A stretch of 9,970 bases of DNA from an uncultured Mucispirillum sp. (GCA_937890655.1 CALADT010000157.1:1-9970), one strand, 5' to 3'. Counted from the stretch's first letter, positions 1-6,241 are shown. Numbers and translations: made by a program. The notes: a model not told the origin generated them from the letters alone.

Positions 1-1090
1 GAATAGATATATCCCCTGTAACTTCATAATCTTTAAGCCCTGCCGATGTTACTTCTAAATCTTCTGGGTTTACTTTAAATTTAATATCTCTAAACTCATG
101 AAGACGTGATAAATTTTGCTTTATTAAATTAAGTGCAAAATTATCATTTATTTTACGTTCTTCCCCTATTAATGTTTTCACAAAACCTACTACCGTTGCA
201 GGTATTTGCTCATCTATTTCTTCTATGGATTTTTTTATATTTTCAAGATTATCTATTGCATTTTTATAAAATTCTTCTAGTTTTACAATATAATCAGACT
301 TTTCTGCTTCATATTGTTTTGAAAATTCTACTCTACCCTGCTCAAAGCCTTCCTTTATACCATCTTGCTTTGCTTCTTCTAACTGCTGTGGCAAAGTTTC
401 TTGTAAAGTATTAAGTTGATTATTTGATTCTTCTAGCTGTTTATCTCTTTCCATTAAGGCTTTTTCCACAGTTAGTTTTAAGGCTTCCATTTCTTCTGCA
501 TGGGCTTTATATTCTTCTATTTGGTTTTTATATGATTCTAGTTCTTCTTTTACTTTTTCATATTCGCTTTCTGCTACAAAGTCGCCCATTTCTTTATTTG
601 CCACAAATTCATCATTGGTAGTGTAGCTATTTTGGTTTTCTACTGGTTCATTATTTAAACTATCTAAATTTTCCATAACAGGAATATCTTCAATAGGTAA
701 ATCATCTTCAGCATGTTCACTATTTCTATTTCTTATTATAGACGGGGCTTGTATATCATTATCTAAAGAATCAGAAAACATAGGTGCTTCCACAAAACCC
801 TGCCCTAATTTTCCTTCTGGTAAATCTACTTTTTCGCCAACTATACCGTCTTCTGCCTTTGCAAGTTTTGAAGGCGGCCAGTAGTCTTTATCTGTAACTT
901 CATCTTCATATTCATCAATAGTATCAGGCTCATCTTCTCCAGTATCACTAAACATATCTTGAACAGAAAGCTCCTCATCATCTGCAAATGAACGCATATT
1001 ATAGTCTTTTTCACCACGTTCAACAGTTGCAAACTCTCTCATTTTAAATACAGCATCTGTTCTATCTTCTTTTATTACCTTTGAACCCAT
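1..1090 (-). CDS. fliH: Flagellar assembly protein FliH (export ATPase regulator), 3' end missing
   Basis: The frame is open from ATG at 1090 to the window edge (363 codons), so the C-terminus lies outside. FliH is the cytoplasmic stator-like partner of the FliI ATPase and docks it to the flagellar export gate. Residues 1-170 are a strongly acidic, low-complexity region; about 172-241 is a charged, heptad-like predicted coiled coil; 244-252 reads GIKEGFEQG, the GxxxGxxxG repeat typical of FliH; about 290-363 matches the FliH C-terminal (V-ATPase E-subunit-like) domain, including FKVNPEDLEV. The start is supported by AGGTG six bases upstream. It is already longer than many FliH proteins (commonly 230-270 residues) because of the acidic N-terminal extension. 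It follows fliG as in standard flagellar operons but is separated from it by 303 bp. fliI would be expected next. Family assignment is firm; the function of the extension is unknown. Confidence 0.88.
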   Translation of the reverse strand, partial: MGSKVIKEDRTDAVFKMREFATVERGEKDYNMRSFADDEELSVQDMFSDTGEDEPDTIDEYEDEVTDKDYWPPSKLAKAEDGIVGEKVDLPEGKLGQGFVEAPMFSDSLDNDIQAPSIIRNRNSEHAEDDLPIEDIPVMENLDSLNNEPVENQNSYTTNDEFVANKEMGDFVAESEYEKVKEELESYKNQIEEYKAHAEEMEALKLTVEKALMERDKQLEESNNQLNTLQETLPQQLEEAKQDGIKEGFEQGRVEFSKQYEAEKSDYIVKLEEFYKNAIDNLENIKKSIEEIDEQIPATVVGFVKTLIGEERKINDNFALNLIKQNLSRLHEFRDIKFKVNPEDLEVTSAGLKDYEVTGDISI

Positions 1091-1192
1091 ATATCACCTA
1101 ATAAAGAATATTATAAAAAGGCTTTATACCCTGCTATATCTATATATTATATATAGAATAGAAAATACATTTTAATTTGTTATTATATAACA

Positions 1193-1229
1193 TAAACCAA
1201 ACCTAGAGTAATATTCTAAATTTGGTTTA
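1193..1229 (-). repeat. Inverted repeat in the fliG-fliH gap
   Basis: Nine-base perfect arms (TAAACCAAA at 1193-1201, TTTGGTTTA at 1221-1229) can extend through a 2x2 internal loop into TAGA/TCTA. On the fliH-coding strand it is followed by mixed AT sequence, not a clean T-run, so it is not a classical terminator. It could be an RNA processing or stability element, or an operator. Confidence 0.5.
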
Positions 1230-1341
1230 ATATGTTTTATATTTAATTGTAAAATATAACTTCTTAAATAAGTTTTATTATGTTTTTATTATCTATTAGT
1301 TATTTAGTGTTATAAGCAATTTGTTTTATAAAATATAACTT

Positions 1342-1381
1342 TTTAATAATAGTATTTATAAAAAGCATAACTATTATTAAA
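1342..1381 (-). repeat. 12-bp inverted repeat just downstream of the fliG tail
   Basis: Perfect 12-base arms (TTTAATAATAGT at 1342-1353, ACTATTATTAAA at 1370-1381) flank a 16-base loop. It begins 13 bases after the out-of-frame fliG stop at 1394. No T-run follows directly on the minus strand; the downstream sequence is A-rich, then TATATTTT. It may be a weak terminator or a 3'-end stabilising stem. Confidence 0.5.
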
Positions 1382-1393
1382 TTATATAATATA

Positions 1394-1510
1394 TTATACA
1401 AATTGTTCTTCTTCACCACCACCAATACTAATAACACCTTCTTCGTCAAGCTCTCTAACAATAGCAACAATTTCGTGTTGAGCTTTTTCCACGTCTTTTA
1501 AACGCACAGG
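1394..1510 (-). pseudogene. fliG: Out-of-frame C-terminal remnant of fliG
   Basis: Read in the frame one base back (-1) from the upstream fliG frame, 1510 to 1397 encodes 38 residues beginning PVRLKDVEKAQ and ending in a Gly/Glu-rich tail before TAA at 1394-1396. This is the conserved last helix region of FliG (E. coli GPVRLSQVE to the C-terminus, 37 residues after the Gly). It has no start or RBS of its own and would be translated only if the ribosome shifted frame. Its good conservation suggests that the event separating it from the main frame is recent, or is a sequence error. Confidence 0.8.
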
Positions 1511-2340
1511 GCAAATGTAAGAACTTTTTTATCTGCTTTTTTAAGTATTTCTTGTATAGCTGCTGTGCCAAGAACTTTAATATCATCAAAGACAAACATC
1601 ATATCTCTAATTTTTGCCACAAGCTCAGGGGAATCTTTTTCAAGCCTATCAAGAGTAGTTTTACTTGCCACCCTATCCATACGGTTGAAAATTTCAGCAA
1701 CAGATTTAACACCACCCACTTCCACATTGTATGAAGAAAGTGCTTCAAACCTTTCTTCTAACACTTTAGAAAGAGTTTTAACAACTGCAGGGGATATATC
1801 TTGTAAATTAGCTATACGCACTGCAACTTCTGCTTTTAAATCTTCCGGCAACTGTGCCATAGATTCAGCTGCATGAGATGGGTCCAAATGGGCTAAAATA
1901 AGTGCAATAGTCTGCGGGTGCTCGTTCATAATAAACTTAGCCAACTGTTTTGGGTCAATTTTAGTTAAAAACTCAAAACCAGATGACTGCTCCAGCATTT
2001 TTGTAAGTCTATCAATAATTTTCCTTGCACGCTCTGGCCCAAGTGATTTTACAAGAATAGATTTTGCATACTCCAAGCCACCTTTTGAGATGAACTTTTT
2101 CGCAAGCATCATGTTGTAAAATTCTTCTACAACTTCATCTATTTGCTCCGGTGGAACAACTCTTGTCAAGGCAATTTCTTTTGATAAATCAGACACTTCT
2201 TCATCATCAAGAAAAGCCATAACTTTTGATGATATTTCTTCCCCTAATGCCACCATTAATATGGCAGCTTTTCTCATACCTTGTGATGACTGTATACCCG
2301 TAAGGGCAGCCATCATGGCAGATGTATCTTCTTTAGCCAT
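1498..2340 (-). CDS. fliG: Flagellar motor switch protein FliG, truncated by an internal frameshifting deletion
   Basis: FliG is the rotor protein bound to the cytoplasmic face of the MS ring; it couples stator force to rotation and, with FliM/FliN, sets direction. The 280-residue frame has the N-terminal FliF-binding domain (about 22-115), the middle EHPQ motif (140-143), a Gly-Gly hinge (209-210), the MFVF motif (248-251) and the start of the C-terminal domain to FAL (276-278). It then ends with two aberrant residues, Cys-Val, and a stop. Family members are about 330-350 residues. The missing tail is present in another frame at 1394-1510, but about 30 intervening residues are absent, including the torque helix. 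The start is supported by GGAGG nine bases upstream; the gene begins two bases after fliF stops. Identity is certain. Function in torque generation is probably lost. Confidence 0.93.
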   Translation of the reverse strand: MAKEDTSAMMAALTGIQSSQGMRKAAILMVALGEEISSKVMAFLDDEEVSDLSKEIALTRVVPPEQIDEVVEEFYNMMLAKKFISKGGLEYAKSILVKSLGPERARKIIDRLTKMLEQSSGFEFLTKIDPKQLAKFIMNEHPQTIALILAHLDPSHAAESMAQLPEDLKAEVAVRIANLQDISPAVVKTLSKVLEERFEALSSYNVEVGGVKSVAEIFNRMDRVASKTTLDRLEKDSPELVAKIRDMMFVFDDIKVLGTAAIQEILKKADKKVLTFALCV

Positions 2341-2342
2341 TT

Positions 2343-4031
2343 CTAATTGCCTCCACCTTGTCCGCCACCGCCTTTAATCATAGCTTTAACTAAGTTTGCT
2401 ATCATCTCAGGGTCTTCATTTGCCTGTTCTTCAATTTTCTTCAGCATAACTTTAGACTTAACTGCTTCCACATCAATAGGTGTAGATTCTTCCAACTCTG
2501 CCTCTATTTCACGTTCTAATTCCTCTACTGATTTAGGGAATCCACTTTCATCACCAACGGAAATATCAAGCCCTGCCATTTGAGCATCTAAGGCAGACTC
2601 TCCAAGCATTTCTTCATCAATTTCAGTTGCTTTATCAATTCTTTTCATTAATGGTCTTAAAATAAATAACCAGAATGTAAAAATAATTAATATAGCAGTT
2701 ACATAAGATGCAATCTCTTTTATTAATTCCATTCTTCTAGCACTCTCTTCTGCTAATAAATCTATTTCATCTTTTGTAGTATCAAAAGATATATTTGTAA
2801 CTTCAATAACATCTGTTCTACCAGCATCATAACCAACTGAGGCTGCAACAGCAGCACGAAGTTTTGTCATTTGGTCTTCAGACCATGGTTTACGAACAAT
2901 CTGCCTTTTGCCATCAACAGTTTCTATAACCTGCCTGTCATCTACCACAACTGCCACAGTAAGTCTTTTGATTTCTCCACCTACTTTATTTTCTCTTGTA
3001 ACAGTTTTATCTATTTCAAAGTTAGTAGTTTCATCTGTTTTAGAATACTCACTAACTATGCCGTCCACTAAAATATCAGGCTCTGCAAGGTTTGATTCCA
3101 CCCCTGGAATTCCTTGTGGGCCTTTCCCTGTTTGTTTGGAGTTAATTTCTAATGTTCTTTGGCTTCTTGTAACAGGAGTATCACCAAATTTTTCACTAAT
3201 AGTTTCCCTTTTATTAAAGTCCATTGATACACTAACTCTAACTATAAAAGGGTTATCATCTCCAAGCATAGGTAAAAGTGCATTTTTTAACCTATCTTCT
3301 ATATACTTTTCTTGGTCTCTTTCATAATTTATTTGGTTTTGGGTAAGCCTGTATGGTTCGTTTGCTTCTGTCATAAAAGCACTTAATAAATTACCGGCTG
3401 TATCCACCACCTGTATATTTTCTGGTAAAAGCCCTTTTACTGCTGCTGCCACTAAATGGCTTATGGAACGCACTTCGTCTTCTGTTAACGTTTGTTCTGG
3501 ACGAAGTTTTAAAGCAACAGATGCTTTTGCCTGCTGTTCTTCAGAAACAAAAAGCCTTTCTTTTGGTATGGAAAGATGCACTTTTGCTTCCAATACTTTA
3601 TCCATAGTAGCAATTGTATTGCCAAGTTCACCTTGAAGTGCCCTTTGGTAGTCAACATTTTGCATAAATTCTGTTTTACCAAAGCTGGATTTATCAAATA
3701 GCTCAAAACCTGCTGCAGGTGGTGTTTTTGGTAAACCTTGTTCTGCAAGCATCATTCTAGCATTATAGACATTTTCTTGTGGCACCTCAATAGATGTGCC
3801 GTTTACTCTGAAAGGAACTGACTTTTGACGAAGTTGGTCTGAAACTGCCTGAACATCTTCTTTTGCCATATCTGTATATAATGGTTTATAGGCTGGTTTA
3901 TTTGCCCATAAAAGCAATACAGTTACAGCCGCTATTACAGCCACAGTAGCCGCACCGATTGATGCTTTCTGTAATGTTGTAAGTTTTGCCCAGATATCTA
4001 AAAATTGTGTGGATAAATTACGCACAGCCAT
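2343..4031 (-). CDS. fliF: Flagellar MS-ring protein FliF
   Basis: FliF forms the inner-membrane MS ring, the first-assembled platform of the basal body. The 562-residue product is of usual length. It has a first membrane helix at about 24-42, a periplasmic YscJ/FliF ring domain (about 44-220, including AKVHLSIPKERLF), a FliF C-terminal periplasmic domain (about 250-430), a second membrane helix at about 437-459, and a cytoplasmic acidic tail whose last part (about 500-553, NEDPEMIANLVKAM) is the FliG-binding segment. The Trp common in that segment of enterobacterial FliF is absent here. ATG at 4031 is chosen because AGGAG lies eight bases upstream; an in-frame ATG at 4082 has no such site and would add 17 atypical residues. 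The Gly-rich end supplies the fliG Shine-Dalgarno. A 590-bp noncoding region lies upstream. Confidence 0.96.
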   Translation of the reverse strand: MAVRNLSTQFLDIWAKLTTLQKASIGAATVAVIAAVTVLLLWANKPAYKPLYTDMAKEDVQAVSDQLRQKSVPFRVNGTSIEVPQENVYNARMMLAEQGLPKTPPAAGFELFDKSSFGKTEFMQNVDYQRALQGELGNTIATMDKVLEAKVHLSIPKERLFVSEEQQAKASVALKLRPEQTLTEDEVRSISHLVAAAVKGLLPENIQVVDTAGNLLSAFMTEANEPYRLTQNQINYERDQEKYIEDRLKNALLPMLGDDNPFIVRVSVSMDFNKRETISEKFGDTPVTRSQRTLEINSKQTGKGPQGIPGVESNLAEPDILVDGIVSEYSKTDETTNFEIDKTVTRENKVGGEIKRLTVAVVVDDRQVIETVDGKRQIVRKPWSEDQMTKLRAAVAASVGYDAGRTDVIEVTNISFDTTKDEIDLLAEESARRMELIKEIASYVTAILIIFTFWLFILRPLMKRIDKATEIDEEMLGESALDAQMAGLDISVGDESGFPKSVEELEREIEAELEESTPIDVEAVKSKVMLKKIEEQANEDPEMIANLVKAMIKGGGGQGGGN

Positions 4032-4116
4032 TATGGTCGCTCCTATACTAATAAAATAAACTATAACTTTAAAGCATAGCACTCATATATGTAAATTTAT
4101 TTCACTTAACTTCTAC

Positions 4117-4157
4117 AAAAAAACTAATCTGTAAAATTAGTGATATATATTTCACTA
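4117..4157 (-). promoter_or_regulatory. Overlapping hairpins with T7 run upstream of fliF (possible terminator/attenuator)
   Basis: On the minus strand a six-base stem (TAGTGA/TCACTA, 4138-4157) is met first. It shares four bases with a second six-base stem (ACTAAT/ATTAGT, 4123-4141) that runs straight into seven T (plus-strand A at 4117-4123). The second resembles a weak intrinsic terminator 85-110 bases before the fliF start, and the two stems are mutually exclusive, which is the layout of an attenuator. Both stems are short and AT-rich, so chance is a real alternative. Confidence 0.3.
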
Positions 4158-4294
4158 TATAAAATTTATTAAATAGTTACAAGTGTTTTTTTATGTTCTA
4201 CACTAATTTTTACCACTTTATTTTGCTTATTTTATAACTATCTATTTTAACCTACAAAACTAACCCATTTTGTTATGAAAAAATCAATAGTAAA

Positions 4295-4316
4295 AAAATT
4301 ATAAATTTATAATTTT
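4295..4316. repeat. 22-bp perfect AT-only palindrome
   Basis: Bases 4295-4305 (AAAATTATAAA) and 4306-4316 are exact reverse complements with no spacer. On the minus strand the right-hand arm runs into a T7 tract (plus A at 4292-4298). It could be a symmetrical protein-binding site or a weak AT-rich terminator; base composition raises the chance expectation. Confidence 0.4.
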
Positions 4317-4621
4317 AGTTGCACTATTTTACACAAAATCATACCATTCTATATTACACTATAATATAAATTTTTACTATTTTAATATTATTAATTTCAT
4401 GCAATTTTAAAATAAATTTACAATATTTATCAATAAGTTATAAATATATTACAAATCATAACCTATATTAGCTTTATAAAAATATTATAAATTATATTAT
4501 TTTTTATAAGTATACGCTTTATAACTTTATATTATTAAAATATCATAAAAACTATAAACATATAAATTTAATAGCAAAATATATAAGCTAAACCATAATT
4601 CATATTAACTTTTTAATATAT

Positions 4622-4798
4622 TTATTTACCTTCTATGGTCCATTTCATATTTAAAAGCTCATCTACACCATCGCTAAAAAAATAAATAGTAAAAAATGCA
4701 GAGATTAAAAACACTATTAATAATATAATAGCAAAAATTTTATAATTAGTAGGAAGTTTCTGCCATAACTCTTTTAATAAAGGTGCTTCACCTTTCAT
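4622..4798 (-). CDS. 58-residue single-pass membrane protein between fliE and fliF
   Basis: ATG at 4798 is preceded by GGAG five bases upstream, and the frame runs to TAA at 4622-4624. The product starts MKGEAPLLKELWQKLPTNYK, has one hydrophobic helix (about residues 21-41, rich in Ile/Leu/Phe) and a short polar tail ending KWTIEGK. A good RBS, amphipathic start and clear membrane segment in otherwise noncoding-looking AT-rich DNA support a real gene. I do not recognise the family. The pattern LW-x-KL-P/T-T-x2-x-K before a membrane helix resembles the N-terminus of the neighbouring FliF (IWAKLTTLQK, then its first helix), so it might be a FliF-like fragment or a small accessory protein of the MS ring. 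Position inside the flagellar cluster suggests a flagellar link; that is inference. Confidence 0.68.
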   Translation of the reverse strand: MKGEAPLLKELWQKLPTNYKIFAIILLIVFLISAFFTIYFFSDGVDELLNMKWTIEGK

Positions 4799-4835
4799 AT
4801 TAACTCCAAAGAAAATAATATTGTTAAATTTTTAC

Positions 4836-4871
4836 AAAAAAAGATTAGAAGAATATGGTTAAAACCATATT
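4836..4871 (-). terminator. Possible terminator downstream of fliE
   Basis: A nine-base perfect stem (AATATGGTT/AACCATATT, 4852-4871) is followed on the minus strand by nine mixed bases and then seven T (plus A at 4836-4842). The gap between stem and T-run is long for an intrinsic terminator. A second AT-rich hairpin (GTAGTA/TACTAC, 4892-4919) overlaps the fliE stop just before it. Together they may end or weaken the flgB-flgC-fliE transcript. Confidence 0.38.
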
Positions 4872-4918
4872 ACAGTAATATAAGGGAAAAGGTAGTAATA
4901 TTTTTAAAAAAAATACTA

Positions 4919-5230
4919 CTACACTTGTGTTTTAATAACTTCTTGATAAGCTGATAACAGTTTGTTACGGACTTCCATCATCATTTTAAGAGAAGTATCT
5001 GCTTTTTGCATAGCAATCATAGTATCATGCACATCAGTATTTTCGCCGTTTAAGGCTTGCTGAATAGCTTCTGTTGCGTTGTGCTGTGCAGAATCCACAC
5101 TGCTAAGAGCTGTTTTTAAAATATCAGAGAAGCTGTCCCCTTCCACAACATTTGGTTGCTGTTGTGTGGAACTGTAATTTGTTTGCAGACTGTTTGGAAG
5201 TAAAATATCCAGTTTATTAATGTCAGCCAT
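4919..5230 (-). CDS. fliE: Flagellar hook-basal body protein FliE
   Basis: FliE is the small periplasmic adaptor that joins the MS ring to the proximal rod and is among the first exported substrates. The 103-residue product is the normal length. It has a variable Gln/Ser-rich N-terminus (1-30), GDSFSDILKTALSSVDSAQ (31-49) and the conserved C-terminal helices with NGENTDVHDTMIAMQKADTS (61-80), LKMMMEVRNKLLSAYQEV (81-98). AGGAG lies seven bases before ATG. It ends in tandem TAG codons. It follows flgC after a 134-bp gap and precedes a small membrane-protein gene instead of fliF directly, unlike the usual order. Confidence 0.96.
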   Translation of the reverse strand: MADINKLDILLPNSLQTNYSSTQQQPNVVEGDSFSDILKTALSSVDSAQHNATEAIQQALNGENTDVHDTMIAMQKADTSLKMMMEVRNKLLSAYQEVIKTQV

Positions 5231-5299
5231 GTTTTGCTCCTATCTTTCTTATATATAATATATATGTTTTTCTATAAACTATCAATACATTTCTACAAA

Positions 5300-5335
5300 T
5301 AGGAAAATATTGCCTTGCAAGATAATTTTTTCCTA
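5300..5335 (-). repeat. Stem-loop in the flgC-fliE gap
   Basis: TAGGAAAA (5300-5307) pairs with TTTTCCTA (5328-5335), and an inner TTGC/GCAA stem (5310-5320) closes a three-base loop, giving a long two-part hairpin. No T-run follows on the coding strand, so it looks like an mRNA processing or stability element and not a terminator. Confidence 0.5.
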
Positions 5336-5350
5336 CCTATATACCTTTAT

Positions 5351-5365
5351 GGGAAAAATTTTCCC
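5351..5365 (-). repeat. GGGAAAA/TTTTCCC inverted repeat at the flgC stop
   Basis: Seven-base perfect arms around one A (5351-5357, 5359-5365) overlap the first base of the flgC stop codon triplet on the plus strand. With the 5300-5335 hairpin it forms two structures in the short flgC-fliE spacer. The one-base centre means a folded RNA would lose inner pairs. Confidence 0.42.
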
Positions 5366-5769
5366 TACTGCCTGCCTATTTCTAAAGCAGCTGTGGAAAG
5401 CTGTTTTGCAGACTGAAGTATACTTAAATTGGATTCGTATGCCCTAGCTGCTTCCAAAAGATTTACCATTTCTTCCACAGGGCTAATATTTGGCATAGCC
5501 ACATAACCTTCCTCATTGGCATCAGGGTGGGTTGGATCATACTGAAGCCGTGGTGGTTTAGTGTCCTCATATATTTTATCCACCTGAACACCACCTTTAT
5601 GTTCACCTTGCAAAACCTGTTTAAATATAACGTTTTTCTTTCTATATGGGCCGCCGTCCTCTGTTCTCGTAGTGTTAGCATTTGCCATATTTGAAGATAA
5701 AACACTCATTCTTATTCTTTGTGCAGAAAGCCCTGTTGCTGCTACATCTAATACGTCATAATAACTCAT
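5365..5769 (-). CDS. flgC: Flagellar proximal rod protein FlgC
   Basis: FlgC is a structural subunit of the proximal rod, exported by the flagellar type III apparatus and assembled in the periplasm. The 134-residue length is typical. The conserved rod/hook N-terminal motif is present (LSAQRIRMSVLSSNMANANT, 14-33), followed by GGPYRKK (39-45), the family-specific PPRLQYDPTHPDANEEGYV (72-90), and the C-terminal helix beginning EEMVNLLEAARAYESNLSIL (99-118). It starts 14 bases after flgB stops, with a GGGGTG ribosome-binding site in that spacer, so the two are one transcript and probably translated in step. Confidence 0.97.
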   Translation of the reverse strand: MSYYDVLDVAATGLSAQRIRMSVLSSNMANANTTRTEDGGPYRKKNVIFKQVLQGEHKGGVQVDKIYEDTKPPRLQYDPTHPDANEEGYVAMPNISPVEEMVNLLEAARAYESNLSILQSAKQLSTAALEIGRQ

Positions 5770-5783
5770 ATTTCACCCCTTTC

Positions 5784-6200
5784 CTATTGTGGTTGTGTCT
5801 TAGTTAATGCAACAAGACCAGTTACTTTTTTACCTGCTATTTGAGAAAGCATTTTATACCTTAACTCAGCATCTGCCTGCTGGCTCATTTCATAATCCAT
5901 ATTTACATCATTACCGTCATTTCTAATAGATGGATTGTTTTGGAAACGAACTAAAGTTCTTGGGTCTAATTCGTCCATACCAGTTGGCATGTGCATAGCA
6001 TTTGTCCTTTTAAGAGGCATAGGATTTCTTTCATTTGAGTAGTATTCATCCATAACTTCATTAAATACTAACTTAACTGCTTTATATTTTGGAGTATCTT
6101 GATTCGCAATATTTCTTGATATACCATTGTTTTTTACTGATAAAGTATCAAGAGCAAAGTTTAAATCATTTACTTTTGTTTTATCAAAAATTCCTATCAT
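5784..6200 (-). CDS. flgB: Flagellar basal-body rod protein FlgB
   Basis: FlgB is the proximal rod subunit next to FliE. The 138-residue product is of normal length, with the N-terminal motif GISRNIANQDTPKYKA (26-41) and the C-terminal family motif RNDGNDVNMDYEM (93-105), followed by the closing helix with ELRYKMLSQIAGKK (112-125). The ATG at 6200 is supported by AGAGGTG a few bases upstream. It is the first gene of the flagellar block and lies directly behind two sigma-54-type promoter elements, which fits control as an early/middle flagellar operon. Confidence 0.96.
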   Translation of the reverse strand: MIGIFDKTKVNDLNFALDTLSVKNNGISRNIANQDTPKYKAVKLVFNEVMDEYYSNERNPMPLKRTNAMHMPTGMDELDPRTLVRFQNNPSIRNDGNDVNMDYEMSQQADAELRYKMLSQIAGKKVTGLVALTKTQPQ

Positions 6201-6225
6201 TTCACACCTCTTACTAAATCTAGTA

Positions 6226-6241
6226 GCAATATAAATGCCAC
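6226..6241 (-). promoter_or_regulatory. Proximal sigma-54 (-24/-12) promoter of flgB
   Basis: On the minus strand GTGGCAT-N4-ATTGC gives GG and GC separated by exactly 10 bases, matching TGGCA-N6-TTGC. Transcription would start near 6214, leaving a leader of only about 13 bases that still contains the flgB RBS. RpoN control of rod genes is common in many Gram-negative flagellates. Confidence 0.62.

Larger units (their letters stand above)
1091..1393. other. Noncoding gap between fliG and fliH with inverted and direct repeats
   Basis: This 303-bp stretch is very AT-rich and has no credible gene on either strand. It holds two clear inverted repeats (1193-1229 and 1342-1381), a near-perfect palindrome at 1139-1157 (nine-base arms around one base), and an 18-base direct repeat with one mismatch at 1250-1267 and 1329-1346. 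No sigma-54 GG-N10-GC element is present on the fliH strand. A TATAAT-like hexamer on the minus strand (plus 1182-1187) has no convincing -35 partner, so a fliH promoter here is possible but not shown. Most flagellar operons have fliG and fliH nearly abutting, so a gap of this size is unusual. Confidence 0.7.
4032..4621. other. 590-bp noncoding leader upstream of fliF
   Basis: Extremely AT-rich, with stops in all frames and no coding pattern. The fliF RBS lies at its left edge (about 4040-4044). It contains overlapping hairpins at 4123-4157 and a 22-bp perfect AT palindrome at 4295-4316. I searched the minus strand for GG-N10-GC (sigma-54) and found none. TTTACA-like and TATA-like hexamers are plentiful but not distinctive in such base composition. 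A fliF promoter is likely somewhere here because of the possible terminators upstream, but I cannot place it. Confidence 0.7.

Noticed and set aside
133..621. Plus-strand open frames rich in Leu/Phe opposite fliH
   Set aside because: They are antisense to the acidic/coiled-coil FliH frame, have no RBS, and their hydrophobic composition is what antisense of Glu/Lys-rich AT codons gives.
2347..3327. Plus-strand frames opposite fliF
   Set aside because: Complementary shadows of a well-conserved gene with no RBS or family match.
4032..4082. Upstream ATG extending FliF by 17 residues
   Set aside because: No RBS at 4082, while ATG at 4031 has AGGAG at good distance and gives a normal FliF N-terminus.
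4032..4621. Decayed remainder of a duplicated fliF downstream of the 58-residue gene
   Set aside because: I read the sequence downstream of its stop and saw no FliF-like segments in any frame, so the duplication idea rests only on the N-terminal resemblance.
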